A stretch of 64,000 bases of DNA. Origin: Ailanthus altissimus. Lineage: Eukaryota > Streptophyta > Magnoliopsida > Sapindales > Simaroubaceae. The notes under the pieces are model-generated. The model ran no database searches. It saw only the letters and a program-made list of their open reading frames with translations, and was not told the origin of the DNA. A program made the position numbers and the translations under genes. Positions 59,451 through 64,000 of this stretch are shown one piece after another. The stretch spans positions 4,789,001-4,853,000 of the forward strand of contig CAMPEX010000001.1 of assembly GCA_946807835.1 (NCBI GenBank). Reading direction: 5' to 3'. The stretch's first letter is position 1. Each line of letters opens with the position of its first letter.

Positions 59451-62030
59451 TTATGGTGGATCAAAGATGTTGGTGGAAGCATTTGTGTGAGTGATCTTGC
59501 TGGCTTTCTTCTTTTTAGGCTTCCATATTTTTGCAATTAAACCTCGGGCAGTATCTTTTGCTGCATTCTCCTTATGTCTCTCCGGAAAGACTTTAATCTT
59601 AGACCGGGGAGATGGTTCTTCCTTTTCTTTCTCTTTGCTTGCTTCGTCGCGATGCTGCTTTTTTTTCTTCTCTCTTGCCTTCCTATGCTTCAATGCTCTT
59701 TTTCGGATGTGAGGATCCAATGTCTCCATATCTTTAATTTTCTTAACGCTTGGATGCACCACATTAATGCAAAAACAGTCTTCATTTTCAGCTGGTAATT
59801 TGATCTCCTTGAAGACCTTAAAAGTGACTGTATCCTCTTGTACTCTCATGGTCAACTCCCCTTTTTGCACATCAATAATTGTTCTTCCAGTGGCTAGGAA
59901 GGGTCTTCCAAGGATGATTGGGATCTCCTTGTCTTCTTCCATATCCAAAACAATGAAATCGGCAGGGAAGATGAATTTATCGACCTTAACCAACACATCT
60001 TCAATTAATCCCTTAGGATAGGTGAGAGAACGATCTGCTAACTGAAGTGTGATATTTGTTGGTTTGGCTTCTTTCAGTCCCAACTTTTTATACACGGACA
60101 ATGGCATAAGATTGATGCTAGCTCCCAGATCACAAAGTGCTTTCCCAAAATCATAATTCCCAATTGAGCATGGTATGGTGAAACTCCCAGGATCTTTGAG
60201 CTTTGGAGGTAGCTTCTTTAGGAGGATGGCGCTACACTCTTCTGTCAGGGCCACAGTCTCGAAGTCATCTATTCTTCTCTTCTTTGATAGAATTTCCTTC
60301 ATAAATTTCACATAGCTCGGCATTTGCTCCAGTGCATCTGCAAAAGGAAGATTAATATGTAATTTCTTAAAAACATCAAGAAATTTTGAAAACTGCTTAT
60401 CTAGTTTCTTCGTTTGCAGCCTCTGAGGAAATGGAGGTGGTGGAGTGAATGACTGCGTAGGTTGCTTCTGCAGGTTGCTATTGGTATCTTCTGCTGCATT
60501 TTCTCTTTTCTGTTTTTGCACTTGAATACCATTTTCTATGCTTTTCTGCGTTTCAGCACTTTTCTCTTGGTTTATGAACTGCTGTAATCTTTGAGGAAAT
60601 GGTATAGGTGGTCTATATGGTTGCACGTCATCTTGCTGGACCACTGGTTCTTTTTCCTTCTCAATCATCTCTGAAAGCTGTGGTTGAGGAGTGTTGTCAT
60701 GTAAGACTTTACCACTTCTTAGGGAGATGGCTTGGCATTGTTCTACGCTTCCTTTTGGATTAACTTCGGTGTTGCTTGGTAGAGTTCCTTGAGGGCGATT
60801 GTTTATTGCTGTAGCAAGTTGTCCTATTTGATTTTCCAGGGCTCTAAGTGAAGTTGCTTGACTTTGAAAGAGTGCATCTGTTTTCTTCATGTATTGCAGG
60901 AGCATGTCTTCAATGTTTGGTTTCTTCTCTTGCTGAATTTGCATTTGGAAGCCAAGAGGAGCTTTGGAATACTGTCCTTGATTATTGTTGCTCCATGAGA
61001 AGTTGGGGTGATTTCTCCATCCAGGATTGTAAAAATTTGAATTAGGATTGTTGCGGTTGAAGTCCCCTACATATTGAGCAGTCTCCATGCATTGTCCATT
61101 AGCATGATTTCCTCCACAGAAATCGCAAGTGATAGGTTGACTCTTGATAGCATTAACTCCCAAGTTGCTTAATTGTTTGGTCAAGAGGTTGACTTGGGCA
61201 GATAATGTAGTCAAAGTGTCTACTTCATGTAATCCAGCGATCCTTCTTGTGGTTGACCTTTCGGTGGGCCATTGATAGGCATTGGACGCCATCTCATCTA
61301 GTAGATCATATGCTTCATCAGTTGATTTGTTCATGAGTGCTCCTCCAGCTGCAGCATCTATTATCGTTCTGAATTGACCGGCTAATCCATTGTAGAATGT
61401 TTGTACAAGCAACCACTTCGGAACTCCATGATGAGGACATTTTCTTTGCATATCTTTGTATCTCTCCCATGCCTCATAAAGAGATTCTCCATCTAGTTGT
61501 AGGAATGATGTGATGTCGTTCCTCATCTTGGCAGTTTTAGCAGGTGGAAAGAATTTGGCGAGGAATTTTTGTGCAAGATCATCCCATGTAGCTATAGATC
61601 CAGATGGAAGTGATAACAGCCAGCTCTTTGCCTTGTCTCTCAAGGAAAAAGGAAACAATCTTAGTCGAATTGCATCATCGGACACCCCATTGTATTTAAA
61701 TGTGTCACATATCTCCAAGAAGTTGATAATGTGCATGTTTGGATCGTCATTGGGTAGTCCACTAAATTGTACCGAATCCTTGAGCATTTGAATCGTGCTT
61801 GGCTTGATCTCAAAGTTGTTAGCTTGAACAGTTGGTCTTTGAATGCTTGAATGGATTCCATTGATTAAGGGAACAGCATACTCCCTTAGTGGTCTTGCTT
61901 CATTGTCGGGTGCAATTGGTACTTGGTCTTCCATGGTGTTGACTTGATTTTGCTCTCTTCTAATTCTTCTTAAAGTTCTTTCAATTTCTGAATCAAAAGC
62001 AATCAAGTCCTCACTCTTCGATCTTCGCAT
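59451..62030 (-). CDS. gag-pro: Athila-like gag-protease, unit 2
   Basis: The 859-residue translation is identical to unit 1 (53512-56091), with the same gag domain, CX2CX3HX4C knuckle at 302-314, protease motif CDLGASINLMP at 633-643 and basic tail. Because it lies next to LTR 3, the outer 5' LTR, it is the copy most directly placed for transcription of the whole block. Retention of two intact frames indicates that either no time has passed since duplication or the array is an assembly product. Confidence 0.92.
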   Translation of the reverse strand: MRRSKSEDLIAFDSEIERTLRRIRREQNQVNTMEDQVPIAPDNEARPLREYAVPLINGIHSSIQRPTVQANNFEIKPSTIQMLKDSVQFSGLPNDDPNMHIINFLEICDTFKYNGVSDDAIRLRLFPFSLRDKAKSWLLSLPSGSIATWDDLAQKFLAKFFPPAKTAKMRNDITSFLQLDGESLYEAWERYKDMQRKCPHHGVPKWLLVQTFYNGLAGQFRTIIDAAAGGALMNKSTDEAYDLLDEMASNAYQWPTERSTTRRIAGLHEVDTLTTLSAQVNLLTKQLSNLGVNAIKSQPITCDFCGGNHANGQCMETAQYVGDFNRNNPNSNFYNPGWRNHPNFSWSNNNQGQYSKAPLGFQMQIQQEKKPNIEDMLLQYMKKTDALFQSQATSLRALENQIGQLATAINNRPQGTLPSNTEVNPKGSVEQCQAISLRSGKVLHDNTPQPQLSEMIEKEKEPVVQQDDVQPYRPPIPFPQRLQQFINQEKSAETQKSIENGIQVQKQKRENAAEDTNSNLQKQPTQSFTPPPPFPQRLQTKKLDKQFSKFLDVFKKLHINLPFADALEQMPSYVKFMKEILSKKRRIDDFETVALTEECSAILLKKLPPKLKDPGSFTIPCSIGNYDFGKALCDLGASINLMPLSVYKKLGLKEAKPTNITLQLADRSLTYPKGLIEDVLVKVDKFIFPADFIVLDMEEDKEIPIILGRPFLATGRTIIDVQKGELTMRVQEDTVTFKVFKEIKLPAENEDCFCINVVHPSVKKIKDMETLDPHIRKRALKHRKAREKKKKQHRDEASKEKEKEEPSPRSKIKVFPERHKENAAKDTARGLIAKIWKPKKKKASKITHTNASTNIFDPP

Positions 62031-62122
62031 GTACCTCGTAACAAAGAAAGTAAAACTAAATTAAGAAAAATAAAAATAAAAATAAAAATTCTGAAGTAAT
62101 ATTGGTGAAAAAGTAGATAATT

Positions 62123-62141
62123 ATCCCCGGCAACGGCGCCA
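62123..62141 (-). other. Primer-binding site, unit 2 (tRNA-Asp type)
   Basis: Same TGGCGCCGTTGCCGGGGAT on the minus strand, six nt inside LTR 3. Confidence 0.88.
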
Positions 62142-62147
62142 AAAACT

Positions 62148-63592
62148 TGATGCGATATTTCTATATCATAAATTAAGTGCAAGTATACACTATCGTATGC
62201 AAGTAATAAAGAGACTAAATAAGTCGGATGTCGAACCCACAGGGATAATGTCTTCTTTTTAACCAATTACTAAAATTATATCTTCCTAATAATTATTCAG
62301 AAAAATAAAAATCTAAGAATGAATGTTAGAAATATAAAACAAAAACACAATGCAATGAGATTTAAAGATATAGCAACGTAGAGAGAACCTAGGATTAATA
62401 TTATCCCTCAATATGTTTCTAATGATTAATCCTCTAATATTTAACTCACTTAGTCTTTATTATTGATCAAGACACTAATGTATTCACAAGCCTCTTCCAA
62501 GGTCATGCAAGTATATCTTAATTTACCAAATACCTATATTCCTATGGTACTTGTAATAAATTAAGATTCATTAAGATTAGGTCTTATTGATCATACATGC
62601 CAATTAGGTATATTCCTATCCTAAGTTGAAACTTGCATATGCAACATTGAATGTCACTCTACAATCATGCATCAAATTACCTAGGTCTAAATATTATGAT
62701 TCCTCTTCCGAGTTTATCAATAATATTACCAACTCATTCACCGTATATTGGCCAGATATATTGAAGCATTAAACACAAGTAATTTAAATAATAAATGACT
62801 AAGTTTATTAAATACTAAAAGATATGGCAATTAAGCACAAATATTGAGTTCAAATATTAACCCTAGAAAATAAGTTAGCTCATGGCTACAAGAGAACAGC
62901 AGTAGAAATAATTATAAAACATGATACAATTAATCGCAAACCGATATAGACGTCGAATTGCTCTTAATTGCGCTGCCTCTGAACTCTTGATGCCAAAGAA
63001 CGTCTTGTATCTCTCTCTAAAGTTGCTTCAATTAAGCTCCTATTGCTCTCCAAGACTCGTGCTCTGTATTCTTGGTGCTCTTGGGTCGTCTTGGATTCTT
63101 TCTTGAAGGCTGGGAACGAGTGGCTTTATATAGGGATTGATTTGAGCTTGAAAATCTCAATTCTCGTCGGACTAGGACTCGCATTACCGCTGGCGCGCTA
63201 TGCATTTGTCGCTGGGGCGACGCGTGAAAAGGCCTTCACCGCTGGAGCGGTGGGATCTTGGCGCTGGGGCGCTGCATGAAAACAGCTTCACCGCTGGCGC
63301 GGTGAATCTCTGGCGCTGGGGCGCTAGACGCGACTTAAGCAAGTCGTTTTTCTATTTCGATCACTATTTCAGCGCTGGGGCGAAAATACTTGTGGCGCTG
63401 GCGCTATGGACACATACTTTGAAAACTTTACATTTTAGTCCCTGTTTTCGCTCCTTTTGCGTTCTTTCTTTAAATTTCGTTCAAGTCCCTATAAATAACA
63501 ATAATGCACATAAATAGCCATCTATTCTCATAAAATCATAGAATATCAATAATAAAAACATGAGAAAATATATGACAAATTTGCCCTTATCA
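62148..63592 (-). repeat. Athila-like LTR 3 (rightmost, 5' LTR)
   Basis: Ends GCCCTTATCA at 63592 followed by the target duplication ATAAT (63593-63597). Same length and, by eye, sequence as LTRs 1 and 2. Confidence 0.95.
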
Positions 63593-63597
63593 ATAAT

Positions 63598-64000
63598 AAG
63601 TCATTAATTAATGATTGATGTTGTAGAAGCAACTTCAGCAACATGCATGAAGTTTAAGAACTGTTGCTTTGATGGTGATAGTTGTATTTTTTTTAATTTC
63701 AAAAATCATTTGATCGTCAAACCCAAATATTCAGATTAATTAATTTGTCGACTTCAAAATAATCCAAATATAGTCTATCAAGTACACTTCTTTAGTTAAT
63801 ATATCGGTAACATAGATAGAGGTGTAGAATATATATCATTTTTTCATAAACAAAAACCTATGTGGAGGAAGTAAAATTAGATAGAAGAAATGGTTACATT
63901 AAAAAAATCTCACCGATTAATTGTGACACGAATCATTGCAATCCTCAAGCTTCAATTTCAGTATTCATTATGGGACAATTTAAAATAAATATAACTTAAA
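63598..64000. other. Right flank of the Athila array
   Basis: AT-rich DNA continuing the pre-insertion sequence that stops at 50263. No open frame or repeat recognised in 403 bp. Confidence 0.4.

Larger units (their letters stand above)
50269..63592 (-). mobile_element. Athila-like array: LTR-internal-LTR-internal-LTR
   Basis: Three 1445-bp LTRs (50269-51713, 56209-57653, 62148-63592) alternate with two internal regions (51714-56208, 57654-62147). One perfect 5-bp duplication ATAAT flanks the whole (50264-50268 and 63593-63597), so the block behaves as one insertion. The repeat unit is 5940 bp; the only difference I noted between the two units is a T-run of 29 versus 28. Sense strand is minus: 5' LTR at the right, tRNA-Asp-type primer site, gag-protease ORF, long non-coding 3' part, purine tract, LTR. 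No reverse transcriptase, RNase H or integrase is present. Gag sequence and primer site place it with Athila. The near identity of LTRs means a very recent origin or an assembly duplication. Confidence 0.95.

Overview
This window is nuclear DNA of a flowering plant, most likely a eudicot. It has spliced genes with GT-AG introns, AT-rich intergenic DNA, and a large nested load of LTR retrotransposons (Copia, Ty3 chromovirus, Tat-like and Athila-like), hAT remnants and MITEs. No species can be named from the sequence alone. Only two host genes are firmly readable, both on the minus strand: the first coding exon of an F-box/LRR protein (FBL3 type) at the left edge, and a complete five-exon U2 snRNP B'' gene (231 aa) at 42695-46368. 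A third, weakly supported plus-strand gene may begin near 47.65-48.2 kb.

Layout. 1-4.7 kb: FBL3 exon, its upstream DNA, a hAT-type MITE with perfect 8-bp target duplication, a second fold-back MITE and AT-rich spacer. 4.74-15.68 kb: a decayed minus-strand Ty3 element (TSD TCCCA) whose gag and pol are separated by a fragment of an Athila-like LTR and a Copia-like element with 2-kb LTRs. 15.8-18.2 kb: a solo-LTR-like copy of the same Copia family. 18.2-19.9 kb: a heavily mutated hAT transposase. 20.07-25.15 kb: another Copia-family solo LTR (TSD AAAAC), itself split by a 2.78-kb chromovirus-type solo LTR. 25.47-38.03 kb: a gutted Tat-like Ty3 element holding a complete non-autonomous Copia element (TSD ATACC), which in turn holds an Athila solo LTR (TSD ACCCT). 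38.0-42.3 kb: AT-rich DNA with diverged segmental repeats, MITEs and a long-TIR element. 42.7-46.4 kb: U2B''. 50.27-63.59 kb: a very young Athila-like array with three LTRs and two internal regions, flanked by one 5-bp TSD (ATAAT); each internal region carries an identical 859-codon gag-protease ORF and no reverse transcriptase or integrase.

How the parts relate. The two host genes act in unrelated processes (ubiquitin ligase substrate recognition and splicing). The rest is mobile DNA at different stages of decay. The most notable features are the three-LTR Athila array, the non-autonomous Copia family with a regularly spaced repeated leader motif, and GC-rich CGCTGGGGCG-type blocks that occur in both of these unrelated superfamilies.
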